Shown: piece after piece, positions 21,908-34,609 of the stretch
Layout: each line of letters starts with the position of its first letter
How positions within the stretch are numbered: the first letter of the stretch is position 1
Origin: Sipunculus nudus
Lineage: Eukaryota; Annelida; Sipuncula; Golfingiida; Sipunculidae
DNA length: 64,000 bases
NCBI GenBank assembly: GCA_026874595.1
Contig: CM049311.1
Location: 38,832,676 to 38,896,675 of the forward strand
Reading direction: 5' to 3'
Translations under genes and position numbers: made by a program
The notes under the pieces: generated by a model
Told to the model about the DNA's origin: nothing
Databases searched by the model: none
The model's input: the letters and a program-made list of their open reading frames with translations, nothing else

Positions 21908-24900
21908 TAGCTCAACTGACTGTAAGTCATCTGAGCTATAGCGATCACCCCTTGTCCGTCGTCCGTCCGGCCGTCTGTCCGTTAACAGGGCACAAATCGT
22001 AACCGCTGGACCTGGAATCTTCTAACTTTACATTCAGTGAGGGCCATGAAAAATCTCCTTGAAAACCTGGTATTAGGTCTCTGTTACCCATATTCTTCTA
22101 TGGGCTTCAGAAGTACCCCCCCCCCCCCCCAAGAATAATGGAAAATTTGATACAAAAGCCCAAGTATCTGAACAACAAATGCATTGATTACCATGATTCT
22201 TTGCATAGATATTGATCATGAAGTGTTTTATTAGTTTCTGCAGACTGGTGGCGCTACCTATTTTATTTTTTATTTTTTTTTTTTTACGATTTTTTTCTCT
22301 ATTTTTGAGACCTTAAAAGATGCGGTCATCTGTAAACAGGGCACAAATCGTAACGACTGGACCTAGAATCTTCTCTCTTGTCTTGACATGCAGAGAGGTC
22401 CATGATAAGTCTCCTTGGAAACCTAAAATTCAGTCTCTGTTACCCATATTCTTTGAGCCATGGGGCTCTGAAGTACCCCCCCCCCCCTGAATAATAAAAA
22501 ATTTAATTCAAAAGCTCCAGTATCTGAACAAATAATGCATTGATAACGATGAGCCTTTAATGGAAAAGTTGATACAAAAGCTGAAGTATCTGAACAACTA
22601 ATGCGGAGATCACCATAATTGTTTGTATGGATATTGATCATGGAGAGTTTCATCAGTTTCTGCAGCCTGGGTGCGCCACCTCTATTTTTTTTATTTTTTA
22701 CGAATTTTTTTCTCTATTTTTGAGACCTTGAGATGCGGTCATCAGTTAACAGGGCACAAATCGTAATAACTGGACCTAGAATCTTCTCTCTTGACATGTA
22801 GGGAGGCCCATGAAAAGTCTACGTGGAAACCTGAAATTAGGTCTCTGTTACCCATAAACTCTGAGCTATGGGGCTCCAAAGTAACCCCCCCCCCCCCCCG
22901 AATAATGGAACATTTGATATAAAAGCTCAAGTATCTGAACAACTCATGAATTGATCACCATAATTCTTTGCATAGATATTTCATCAGTTTCTGCAGACTG
23001 GTAGCGCTACCTATATTTTTTAAATTTTTACGATTTTTTTTTTTCTCTATTTTGAGACCTCTTAAGATGCGTTCATCTGTTAACAGGGCACAAATCCTAA
23101 CCATTGGACCTAGAATCTTCTAACTTGACATCCAGGGAGATCCATGAAAAGTCTCATGCGAAACCTGAAATTAGGTCTTTGTTACCCATATTCTCCAAGC
23201 TATGGGGCTCAGAAATACCCCCGGAATAATTAATAATATGATATAAAGCTCCATTACCTGAATGACGAATGCATTTATCGCCATGATTCTTTGCATGCAT
23301 ATTGATCATGAAGTCTTTCATTAGATCCTGCAGACTGGTGGCGCCACCTGAAGTTTAACCCTTTTTTTATATATTTTTATACCTTAATGCGGTCATCTGT
23401 TAACGGGGCACAAATTGTAACGACTGGACCTAGAATCTTCTCTCTTGACATACAGAGAGGTCCATGAAAAGTTTCCTTGGAAACCTGAAGTTAGGTCTCT
23501 GTTACCCATAAACTCTTGAGCTTTTGGGCTCCGAAGTACCCCCCCAGAATAATGGAAAATTTGATACAAAACTCAAGTATCTGAACAACTATTGCATTGA
23601 TCACCATGATTCTTTTCAGCGATATTGATCATGGAATGTTTAATCAGTTTCTGTAGTCTGGTGGTGCCACCTGTATTTTTTCGATGTTTACAAATTTTTT
23701 CTTCATTTTTGAGACCTCTTAAGATGTGGTCATTTGCTAACATGGCACAAGTTGTAATAGCTGGACCTAGAATTTTCTCTCGTGAAATGCATGGAGGCCA
23801 ATGAAAAGTCCCTGTAGTCTCTGTTACCCATAAAATCTGAACTATTGGGCTCTGAAGTACCCTCCACAATAATGGAAAAATTGAAACAAAAGCTCAAGTA
23901 TCTGAACAACCATTGCACTGATCACCATGATTCTTTGCATGGATATTGATCATGGAATGTTTCATCAGTTTCTGCAGTCTAGTGGCGCCACCTGTAATTT
24001 TTCGATTTTTACGAATTTATTTCTCTATTTTTTAAACCATTTAAGATACTTTCATCTGTTAACATGGCACAAATCCTAACCACTTGACTTGGAATCTTCT
24101 AACTTGACATCCAGGGAGATCCATGAAAAGTCTCATGCGAAACCTGAAATTATGTCTTTGTTACCCATATTCTCCAAGCTATGGGGCTCAGAAATACCCC
24201 CCAGAATAATTAAAAATTATGATATAAAGCTCCATTATCTGAACAACGAATGCATTTATCACCATGATTCTTTGCATGCATATTGATCATAGAGTCTTTC
24301 ATTAGACCCTGCAGACTGGTGGCGCTACCTGGATTTTTTAAAAGTTTAACCCTTTTTTTCTCTATTTTTGAGGCCTTTACAGATGCGATCGTCCGTTAAC
24401 AAGGCACAAATTGTAACTATTGGTCCTAGAATCTTCTAACTTGACATCCAGAGAGGTCTGTGAAAAATATCCCTAGAAACTTGAAATTAGGTCTCTTTTA
24501 CCCATATTCTCTGAACTATGGGGCTTATAAACACCCCAAGCATAATTAAAAATTTGATACCAAGCAGGGCACAAATCATAACCATTGGACCTGAAATTTT
24601 CTAACTTAAAATCCAGGGAGGTCCATGAAAAGTCTCGTAGGAAACTTGAAATTAGGTCTCTGTTACCCATATTTTCTGAGCTATGGGGCTTATAAGCACC
24701 CCTCAGAATAACTGAAAATTTAAAACCAAATTAGGGCACAAATCATAACCATTGGGCTCAGAATCTCCTAACTTGATATCCTGAGAGTTCCTCAAAAGTT
24801 CTCACCAAAAACCTGAAATTCAGTCATCGTGACCTTTATTCTCAGTGTTTTGTGGTATGTTTGAGCACCCCAGAAATAATGCCAAATACACACAAATTGC

Positions 24901-25083
24901 CAGATTCCTCAGGAAAAGCTGGTTGGATTGTCATCAAATTATTTTGTGCTTAAGGGTCTTGATGAACTTAAGCTAATATACATGAACAATGATGCCGCCT
25001 ACATTATCATAATTAGTTGCCTGTGCAAGGACATATTGTCAACATGTCAGTCGGCTGAGCGTCATGACCCATGGGTCACTTGT
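21908..25083 (+). mobile_element. Satellite-bearing element G, complete, ~3.2 kb
   Basis: The 5' hairpin (21908-21938) and GTCCGTCC repeat are intact. Unit starts lie at about 21988, 22339, 22752, 23086, 23406, 23743, 24065 and 24402 (mostly 320-351 bp; 413 once), then at about 24567 and 24733, where spacing drops to about 166 bp. The long unit contains an inserted block nearly identical to part of element F. The 3' end at 25050-25083 reads CGGCTGAGCGTCATG, a perfect TGACCCATGGGTCA palindrome and CACTTGTTT. C-runs of 9-15 nt interrupt units at about 22117, 22484 and 22886. Non-coding; Helentron-type assignment is by architecture. Confidence 0.75.
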
Positions 25084-25798
25084 TTGAAACTCCCTTAAAT
25101 TAAGATTCCAGGCGACTGTGAAATTAACATATAGGAGGTCTTTTATATATCTTAAACTTAAATATTTATCTTAAACATAAATATTCATCCTAATTCAGCA
25201 GTTTCTTACCCTTTATTTGCGTATAAACTGTTTTTTTTTCCCCCAATCGCCAGGGAAATATGGGCACCCAATATTAGGCACATGCTCATATTACCCCGTG
25301 CCATCCATGCTCATATTCCCCAAGCGACACGTTTCACGTTTATGTGAAGGCTGTATCCTGTGACGATACATACCTTCACTATAACCCTTTAAAACAGGCA
25401 ATAAGACACTGTATGTGAGGGGTGATCATGTATATTTCAGTTGTAATGCATCTTGTGTGCATATTGAAGCTTTCAGTATAAATCAACAATTTAGCAAAAT
25501 GTGCTTTAAATAGTTTTAAAGGAAATTTCATTCGCAAGTCTTAAAGAATCTCGGCCCTCGCTGTCATCAACCTCGCCCGGGCGTTTGCCACCAAAAAAAA
25601 AAAAAAAAAAAACTGCAGGGCAGCAGGTTTACGCTCTTAAAATATTTTTATCCAGGGGTGCTCATATTTCCCATATGCTCATATTACCCCTATGAACCCT
25701 ACATATAATTTTCTGGTGATATTCCTTTAGTTGACAGAACTGATTTTATGTGAACCACTGTCAAATATCGGTCCTTAGTTTTAAGAATATAAGTAAAC

Positions 25799-25800
<2 letters not shown>
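25084..25800. other. No gene; GCTCATATTACCCC motif cluster
   Basis: ATGCTCATATTACCCC (about 25287), ATGCTCATATTCCCC (about 25308) and ATGCTCATATTACCCC (about 25673) repeat a motif also present at 15858-16090. An A-run (25592-25610) lies between. A small MITE or its remains is possible. Confidence 0.4.

Positions 25801-25802
<2 letters not shown>

Positions 25803-25856
<54 letters not shown>
25803..25856. repeat. (TA)n microsatellite
   Basis: About 54 bp of TA. Confidence 0.95.
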
Positions 25857-25859
<3 letters not shown>

Positions 25860-26660
25860 TATGTATAAAAATCCAATACACAGCGTACTTACATTAAGGA
25901 AATGAAATTACCATATTCATTTTTCGTTTTTTTAATTCAATTGCCTCAAATAAAAAATGACGACCATCCTTTATGGCAACCCAACTGAATTATATTTCAG
26001 ATCGACACATTTTGGTAAGATTTAGACTCAGCCAAGCAGATGATCCGGATTATCCTTTCATAAATCCTAAGCTCAAAGTAATGTAACAGGTTATATTGAT
26101 CTACGGACCGTGTCACCAGGACGACCGTATCATACCATATTTGGGGTGGCCATATTTTAACATACGCTGTAACACAAGCAAAACTACATTTTATACAGCG
26201 AGAAAAGATATACAGGCCTGTCTGCTTAAGAAAATACAAACTATGGAGAACTGGAAGAAAAAGCCACCTGGAGCAAGCTCTTGATGTCGCCTCAACGGAG
26301 GGGGGAAAAGTTGATAAGGTAAGTCTCATTTTATAGTGATTAAACTACATCGGTAAATTAATTAGAGTTATGATCTGTAAAGCTACGCCCACGCGGCAAG
26401 AAAACAAGAAAATGCCACACATGACGGACAAATTATTCTCATTGATGTAAGCGGAAATCGAATCATGCCACTGACAGACCTTCAGAAAACCTCAGAGTTA
26501 AATTGTTATAATTGTGTGGGTGTTTAGTCATTCGTTGAAATTGTCGCGGATTTTTTATTTATTTGAAGGAATATATATTTCTCTGAGGTTCACAGGGAAA
26601 GTATGCGTATAAAATTGATACTTTTACAAAAAGCTTGGTCATATTTGTAACATTTACTAC
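25857..26660. other. No gene established; one splice-donor-like site
   Basis: AAG/GTAAGT at 26316-26324 is a strong donor-like match preceded by a short ATG-started frame (26284). Nothing else supports an exon. Open frames at 25997-26329 (-) and 26096-26284 (+) overlap and match no family. Confidence 0.35.
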
Positions 26661-26717
26661 TACAGTAAAATCTCGCCTGACGATACGAAAACCCCGCTAT
26701 CATGACCACTCTATTAA

Positions 26718-26869
26718 AGGCGGTTTCACACCGGATGCGTCCGAACGAATTTAACGTCCGAACGAAAATTTGCTGTGCGAACGAAAAAATAAAATCCTTT
26801 ATTTTCTGTTGGCACATACACACCTAATCCGAACGATGCTATCCGAACGAAAAAAAATAGAACATGTTC
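26718..26869 (+). repeat. Outer TIR, type 1 (left)
   Basis: AGGCGGTTTCACACCGGATG then several CGAACGAA motifs, ending in the palindrome AGAACATGTTCT. The inverted partner is 28262-28431. Confidence 0.7.
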
Positions 26870-27100
26870 TAAAGGCGGTTTCACACCGGATGCGTCCGAA
26901 CGAATATGACACGAACGAATATTTCTGTCGTTCCGATTAAAATCCTGTCGCATCCGAAATTTCATTCACACCAAATCCGAACGATATTTATATGTTTCCG
27001 ACCGAGGAATTCTCGTCTCCGAAATTCGTATTGTACAGCTACATGAAAAATATATCGGATGCACTGCAATATAGGCTTTATTGCCCCCCCCACACACACA

Positions 27101-27135
27101 CATATATATATGTTTATATAAACATATATATATAG
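27101..27135. repeat. C-run, (CA)n and (TA)n tract in left arm
   Basis: Simple repeats at the position equivalent to the longer (CT)n/(TA)n tracts of the right arm. Confidence 0.85.
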
Positions 27136-28261
27136 ACCTATACAGAAAAATGTCACATATTTTTGAACATCTAAATTGATTTTCTCATTAATTTTGTTAT
27201 TGATTATAATAAATAAAAAAATTTTAACTCTGATAGACTGTATAATAGAAAATTGTTTGGCCTTGCTTGGTACCAGCTATAGCCATGAGCTCACAGGTGA
27301 CATATATTTTTAACCACTGACTGGACCCAGATTCCGATTTCAACATGCCTTTAAAAATTTTACAACCTGTTGTTTCAACAGAACAGATTCCATTGCAACT
27401 CCTGCATTTCAAGTTAAATTAAAGTTTCAATCACTTGTTTAGTTTGATTTATATTTGATTTTCAAATCTGCCAATATGATTTAGAACAGTCTGCCCTTAG
27501 CTCTGAAACTTCTGTTATATGCAAAACGTTAAACTAAAAATAATACTTTTGTAATAATAAAAATGAAAAAATTAAGTTATTGTTTCATGATTTTTTTTTC
27601 TAAATATATCGCGGAACTTTTTTTCGGGGGAGGGTTTGGGTAATGATTAACACCAAGTCCTGGACAATGTTACTTATTTGTGTACATATCGCTTATACAG
27701 CTGACTTACATTCAGGGGCGTCAATATAGGGGTATGTGTGTGTGTGTGGGGGGGGGGTTGCTAGGGGGGATGATCAATGTAATCATCCCTCCCCCTTTTC
27801 AGAGATAACTGTTATATATTGCAAATTATATATTAAGAATTAGAATATCCCATGTAATGTTATATCTTAACCTGGTTTAAAAGTCTAAATGTTTTGTCCT
27901 CGATTGTAAATTAAAATAAGTGGCCAAGCGATGATTGAAATCCCCTTCGATTAAACTATGATTTTTCCCCGAGAAATATACATATTATATAAAGAGAAGT
28001 CTGATTTTAATGGAAAAAATCATTAGAGCTAAAAAAAAAAAGCTATAAATATTTGTTTAAATCAAATAAATTTGATCGAAATAAAAATGCCTCTTTATAT
28101 ATTTTCTTTTATCACATAATTTTAGAAAAGTGGACAAGGAAACAACATTTCTTTGTCGTTTGGGTATTATATATCATATAGGTAACGTACAAATGAACCA
28201 GTCTGGTAATAAATGTTCCAGCTCTTTTGTGTTGAAGGTAAAAAGAAGCCATTCTTGTCCG

Positions 28262-28431
28262 ATGCGAACGACAAAAAATAGAACATGTTCTATTTTTTTC
28301 GTTCGGATGGCATCGTTCGGATTAGGTGTGTATGCACCAACATAAAATAAAGAATTTTATTTTTTCGTTCGTACAGCAAATCTTCGTTCGGACGTAAAAT
28401 TCGTTCGGACGCATCCGGTGTGAAACCGCCT
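28262..28431 (-). repeat. Type 1 TIR (right), located in the centre of the type 2 palindrome
   Basis: Reverse complement of 26718-26869 with only scattered differences, including the AGAACATGTTCT palindrome at about 28281. Confidence 0.7.
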
Positions 28432-29130
28432 TAATTTTTGTCGTTCGCAAAATTCCATGGTAAATTCTTATTGTTAATATATCGTTTTCAATATATTACA
28501 GTTAATTTCTGAAGGAGGGGGGGATATTACATCCCCACTAGCCCCCCCCCCCCCCCCATATTGTCGCCCCTGAATATAAAAATAAGCAACATTATCAAGG
28601 AATCAGTGTTCATTACGCAACCCCTCCCCGAAAATAAAATGTTCCTCGATAAATTTAGAAAAAAATATAATGAAACTAACTTTTTTTCATGTGTCATTTT
28701 TATTATTACAAAAGTATTATTTTTAGCTAAACGTTTTGCATATAAACAGAAGTTTCAAAGCTTTGGGCAGACTGTTCTAAATCATATTGGCACATTTGAA
28801 AATAAAATATAAATCAAAATAAATTAGTGATCCAAATTTTGATTTAACTTGAAATGCAGGAGTTGTAATGGAATCTGTTCTGTTGAAACAACAGGTTGCA
28901 CAATTAATTTTTAAGGCATGTTGCAATGGGAATCTGGGTTCAGTCAGTGGTATAAATATATGTCACCTGTGAACTCATGACTGAAGCTTGTACCTAGCAA
29001 GGCCTAATAATTTTCAATTATACAGTCAGTACACTCAGAGAAAAACTTAATTATTAATTATTATTGATAACAAAATTAATGAGAAAATCAATTTACAAGT
29101 TAAAAAATATTCGACATTTTACTGTATAAG

Positions 29131-29267
<137 letters not shown>

Positions 29268-29374
29268 GTTAATAAACTAAAAGGTTTATCTATCTGAAAA
29301 GTCTATCTAAAAGGCGTCACTATTTTTCTTTACCTTCGCTTCAGCTACAGAATAACACGGTTATACCACTTATA

Positions 29375-29389
<15 letters not shown>

Positions 29390-29430
<41 letters not shown>
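29390..29430. repeat. (TA)n microsatellite
   Basis: About 40 bp of TA preceded by (ATT)n. Confidence 0.93.
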
Positions 29431-29433
<3 letters not shown>

Positions 29434-29772
29434 GGCAATAAAGCCTATATTGTAGTGAATCCGATATATTTCTCATATAGCTGTCCAATACGAATTTCGG
29501 AGACGAAAATTCCTCGGTCGGAAACCAAAAATATCGTTCGGATTTGGTGTGAATGAAATTTCGGATGCGACAGGATTTTAGTCGGAACAACAGAAATATT
29601 CGTTCGTTTCATATTCGTTCGGACGCACCTGGTGTGAAACCGCCTTAAGACAACACACTTTTTTGGTCCCGGACAAATGAAAATCATGATAAAAACTCAT
29701 GCTAACACGACTAACCCGTTAACACGACCAGTTGGCTGGTCCCGCAGGTGGTCGTGTTAGAGAGGTTTCATT

Positions 29773-30952
29773 TTCTTGTAATTCCTTATTATATTGACAC
29801 TAATCAGAGTATACTTCATGGCAAGGTTCATTTAAGAAACGAATTATTTTATGCAGTTTTTTTCTGGCAGCGCAGTGATAAAACCAATTTACTGAATGAA
29901 AATGCCAGGTTGAACGCCATCAATTCGTTTACTGTGTCGTTAATTCAAAGATGTTATATATATTTTCTCTTGATATGATATATTTGAATATATACTCTTA
30001 TGTATGTTTATGTTAGATATATACCTGAACAAAACTATGAAATACGATTTTTGGTATTTAGCAAATTGTTTCTTTATGGCACAGTTTTCTAAACCCACAG
30101 GTAAAGGCTACATTTTTTGTCTAACTTCATTGATTTCCTCCCCTGGGATGTTACTGGCGTCAGGAATGGCAAAAAGTAGGAAAGTTGAATCATCCGATTT
30201 TTTTATTCCTTCATCATATCTACCGAATTTCTGGCCGGATCAAAATCGGCCGAAAAAAACCCTGACATTGAAAAGGAGTATTGCAGCCGATTTTTCCTGC
30301 CGAATTTAAACAAATGTTGGCCGGCTTTATAGGTGGGCATATAAGCCTAATATTTGCTAACGTGGACGCTTGATTAAAAATTTGTGCAGTTATATATTTT
30401 TTTAGAATATATCCCGATCTGACCCCAACCTGGAGCCGCACCAAATTTAATGTGCTTCAAAGAATTCGTGGATATCGGTTTAGTAATTTAAACAGTCTTG
30501 AACAAACATGCTAACTTTCTTGGTGAGGTAAAATACGACAGTCATTGGCTTTCGTCTTTACTGGGTTGTTACAGGTAGATGTAAGATGGACGTGGGATTC
30601 TCCCATCTGACAGATTGCTCTATATGCGATGGTTTTTCATCTGATTTCTTTTACTTTTATCTATATATAAAGAAGAGCAGGTGTACCCCCGGATATTCAG
30701 TAATTCAATTTATACATACCGGAAATCCTTACAGGCGGCCAATTCAATATTAATCCAAACACGCCCTTTAAAAAGTAGTCTCTGAGCTTAGATCACTTAA
30801 GCAACGTTACCATTCAGTGATAAAATGGTTTTTTGCCCATGTTCCGGATGCTTGCTATATTCAAAACATGAAAAAAAAAAATACACAACTGATGGAAGTA
30901 AATTATGGAAGGTGTCATTGGTAAACTGGCCGGAACTAGAATTTATGTCACA
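29773..30952. other. No gene recognised; CGGCCG-rich repeat at 30130-30330
   Basis: CTACCGAATTTCTGGCCGG (about 30222) and GCAGCCGATTTTTCCTGCCG (about 30282) recur in similar form at 34610-34925, so this is an interspersed repeat of unknown class. The stretch 30825-30950 is open but has no family resemblance. Confidence 0.45.
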
Positions 30953-32468
30953 AGACGGAAACAGCCATCCTTCAAACTTCCACCTTTTCACCTCGCCTCC
31001 TCCCAAAAGAGATGAAACACAAATCCTTCATACTTCTACCTTTCAACTCGCCTCCTCCCAAAAAGACGGAAACACCAATCCTTCAAACGTCTATCTATCA
31101 ACTCGCCTCCTCCCAAATAGATGGAAACCCCAATCCTTCAAACGTCTATCTATCAACTCGCCTCCTCCCAAAAGAGACGAAACACCAATCCTTCATACTT
31201 CTACCTTTCAACTCGCCTCCTCCCAAAAAGACGGTAACCAATCCTTCAAACGTCTATCTATCAACTCGCCTCCTCCCAAACAGATGGAAACACCAATCCT
31301 TCAAACGTCTATCTATCAACTCGCCTCCTCCCAAAAGAGACGAAACACAATGCTTCATACTTCTACCTTTCAACTCGCCTCCTCCCAAAAAAGACGGAAA
31401 CACCAATACTTCAAACGTCTATCTATCAACTCGCCTCCTCCCAAAAGAAACGAAACACCAATCCTTCATACTTCTACCTATCAACTCGCCTCCTCCCAAA
31501 AAGACGGAAACACCAAACCTTCAAACGTCTGTCTATCAACTCACCTCCTCCCAAATAGATGGAAACACCAATCCTTCAAACATCTATCTATCAACTCGCC
31601 TCCTCCCAAATAGATGGAAACACCAATACTTCAAACGTCTATCTATCAACTCGCCTCCTCCCAAAAGAGACGAAACACAAATCCTTCATACTTCTACCTG
31701 TCAACTCGCCTCCTCCCAAAAAGACGGAAACACCAATCCTTCAAACGTCTATCAACTTGCCTCCTCCCAAATAGATGGAAACACCAATCCTTCAAACTTC
31801 TACTTTTCAACTCGCCTCCTCCCAAAAAACGGAAACACCAATCCTTCAAACGTCTATCTATCAACTCGCCTCCTCTCAAATAGATGTAAACACCAATCCT
31901 TCAAACGTCTGTCTATCAACTCACCTCCTCCCAAATAGATGGAAACACCAATCCTTCAAACGTCTATCTATCAACTTGCCTCCTCCCAAATAGATGGAAA
32001 CACCAATCCTTCAAACTTCTATCTATCAACTCGCCTCCTCTCAAATAGATGGAAACACCAATCCTTCAAACGTCTATCTATCAAATCGCCTCCTCTCAAA
32101 TAGACGGAAACACCAATCCTCCAAACGTCTATCTATCAACTCGCCTCCTCTCAAATAGACGGAAACACCAATCCTTCAAACGTCTATCTATCAAATCGCC
32201 TCCTCCCAAAAAACGGAAACACCAATCCTTCAAACGTCTATCTATCAACTCGCCTCCTCTCAAATAGATGGAAACACCAATCCTTCAAACGTCTATCTAT
32301 CAAATCGCCTCCTCTCAAATAGACGGAAACACCAATCCTCCAAACGTCTATCTATCAACTCGCCTCCTCTCAAATAGACGGAAACCCCAATCCTTCAAAC
32401 GTCTATCTATCAAAACGCCTCCTCCCAAATAGATGGAAACACCAATCCTTCATACTTCTACCTATCAC
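30953..32468 (+). repeat. 55-bp minisatellite, about 27 units
   Basis: The unit contains AACACCAATCCTTCAAACG, TCTATCTATCAACTCGCC and TCCTCCCAAATAGATGG. Two unit types alternate: one with CTTCAAACGTCTATC and CCAAATAGATGG, the other with CTTCATACTTCTACC and CCAAAAGAGACG. From about 31930 the array becomes more homogeneous, with a four-unit repeat of 219 bp (32049 and 32268). A 55-bp unit shifts the frame by one each time. Since no frame of most variants has a stop, open frames of up to 308 codons appear in all three forward frames. I regard these as non-coding by-products. Confidence 0.93.
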
Positions 32469-32597
32469 CAAGCTTCCTTACGAAAATAATTTGGTTGACC
32501 GCAATTATGACCGTAATATTCTTGTATTTACTGTCCCTGAATTATGAAAATAAATGTTGATACCTGAATTAGAAGTACTTTTTTTCTAATGGAATTG

Positions 32598-32680
32598 TAC
32601 GCTCTTGACACAGCGCTTCACCCATAGGCCTGCTACCTATATCTTTAGAAGCGCATGATTTCCGCTCCATCGGGAGCGTA
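32598..32680. mobile_element. MULE-like MITE, 83-bp deletion derivative
   Basis: Starts TACGCTCTTGACACAGCGCT and ends TCGGGAGCGTA. Flanked by ATGGAATTG (32589-32597) and ATGGAATCG (32681-32689), a 9-bp target duplication with one mismatch. Only the two ends of the 55028/62116 family are left. Confidence 0.78.
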
Positions 32681-32689
32681 ATGGAATCG

Positions 32690-33664
32690 CCATTTTTAAC
32701 AAACCACCTCAATATGCCGAGTCCACGTGGGCCACAAGAATGTCGTGGATGCCTGAGGAGAAACCCATCTTAAACACCCTTATTACTGGTATAAATAAAT
32801 TCTCTTCTACTGCACCCAAACTTGTGTTTTATAAGAGTTGAATTCGGGTTTCCTTGATTTAAGGTTTAAAACATGATAATAAAAGTACAGTTGCGTTCGA
32901 TTCAAATTTGAAAAAAAATTGTCCTTACCAGAAGTTTATATGTAGCAACAAATACAAAGTTACTTTTCTTTACCCCTGGGATGGAAGAGTAAAATAATGA
33001 CAAAGTCCTGAAGTAATGGTCCTTTGAATAAGATGCATAAAACCTGGAACACTGCAAATAACACAAAGGAAGAACAGCTCAGAACAGGTTTGATGGGACT
33101 TTGAAGGTACATAAAAATTCATGTGTTTATAAGGGTAACATTAATAGGGAAATGAATTTGCTCCCATAAGCAGCTGTAACGTTTTCTTTAAAAATTATTT
33201 TGGGTTGAGGTTACCGCCTCTATTCTAAATGGTTGATTATAAGTAAGTACAATGTACATCTGCAGAATTCCACTGCGACGTCGGACCACGTGACCGGGGC
33301 TTACACGCGATAGTCCTGGCGTCAACCAGGCTGAGTGTACAATTTCTGCGGGTCCTGGGTGTCCCGACCGGCTTCCGTGGTCTACGGGAGCGGTAGGGTT
33401 TTTCATGGTCGGTCCCAACCCAGGATGAGCTTTCTACAGGATTAATGGGAAGGCTGTGCCCATAATTTGTATTTTACTCCCAAATAATGAGGATGAAATA
33501 CATCCTGGACCCGCAGAAGAAACTTTAAATTTCAGTTTGCTACTTCTAAAAAAAAAGCATTATTATACACCTCATGCAGACCATCCCTTAGCTTGGCTGC
33601 AGTCAACATTTGGCCGACACATATCTGAGCATTACTCTTTGTTCTTGTTTATACACAATATTTT
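32690..33664. other. No gene; possible LINE 5' scrap at 33480-33520
   Basis: In the + frame from 33456 the peptide ILLPNNEDEIHPGPAEE resembles the decayed DxExNPGP-type motif seen near the start of some LINE ORFs. It is too short to classify. CATCCTGGACCCGCAGAA here partly repeats in inverse orientation at about 33340-33360. Confidence 0.3.
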
Positions 33665-33665
33665 A

Positions 33666-33697
<32 letters not shown>

Positions 33698-33700
33698 ATA
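33665..33700. repeat. (TA)n microsatellite
   Basis: TA run with one TTT interruption. Confidence 0.93.
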
Positions 33701-34609
33701 CTAAAAGTCCCCTCTAAATTATCGATGACACATGTATAATAACACCGTCTGCGCGGACATGGGAAGCCTGACGTTCTGGCTGTCATGGCGTTTCAAGTTG
33801 TCGGTTTCAGTTAAGTTTATGCTCGAGATGGTTAAAAAACAGCGGATGTGTGAGCTACCTGGTGCAGTGCTTTCTTCGACATCTTTCCAAACAATTTTCC
33901 TTTAATCTAAAAAAAACCCTCAGAAACTGCACGCTTAAACTACCCAGATTGCGTAACTACTTTCCTACAGAAGGTGTAGGAAAAAACGTGTGCACCATGG
34001 AAGGGGGAGAGCCACCTGTGTCGCACGGCAAGACCGCTATATGTAACCTCTTTTAAAAGGTCTTCTGTCCGGTCTTGAGTATCTTTACAACTTTTACTGC
34101 AAGAAAAGTAAATGAAAATGCGTGTCTCTTAATTTCCCATAGTCTGGCTCGGTGTGATTCGCGACGCCAACTCGCGTATCAAACCGAGCGCCATTTCGGG
34201 CCACTGACAATAGAGATTCTCCGTCCAGCGTCAGAGTGCCTTTAGATCTTGCAGACCCATGGAGGGCAGCACTATAAAGCTCTATGGGGATGCAATTATT
34301 ATCGTCATTTTTAGAACGCCTTATGATCTTAAGGTAAGCAGTCACTAAAAATACACTAAAAAATAATAATTGTTAGATATGTTTGTGTACTTTCTAACAA
34401 GACCTAAAGTTTCCGTAATTTCCGTTATAATTCCTGTGCATGTTTGTTGAATTTCTGACCGCTTGAACCAAAGCGTATTCCGCACGGTTTAATGGACGAT
34501 AACCAACCTGTGCGCGACACAGCAGTTGACCTGTCACCACAGAGATAGATTTACTCTAGATACTCAAAATGACCGGAGGAATATCGCCATCTGCAGGAAA
34601 AATCATTAG
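33701..34609. other. No gene recognised
   Basis: Mixed sequence. Open frames at 33850-34056 (+) and 34094-34345 (-) have no recognisable domain. Confidence 0.4.

Noticed and set aside
26284..26318. First coding exon with a GTAAGT donor
   Set aside because: Only 35 nt with a good donor match; no promoter, downstream exon or family support.
30825..31938. Two long overlapping open frames (262 and 308 codons) as a repeat protein gene
   Set aside because: Both lie in the 55-bp minisatellite, which is open in every forward frame; there is no start context, domain or splice support.
33456..33704. LINE ORF start with a 2A-like motif
   Set aside because: Only IHPGP resembles the NPGP motif, and the frame then enters a (TA)n repeat; kept as a weak note only.
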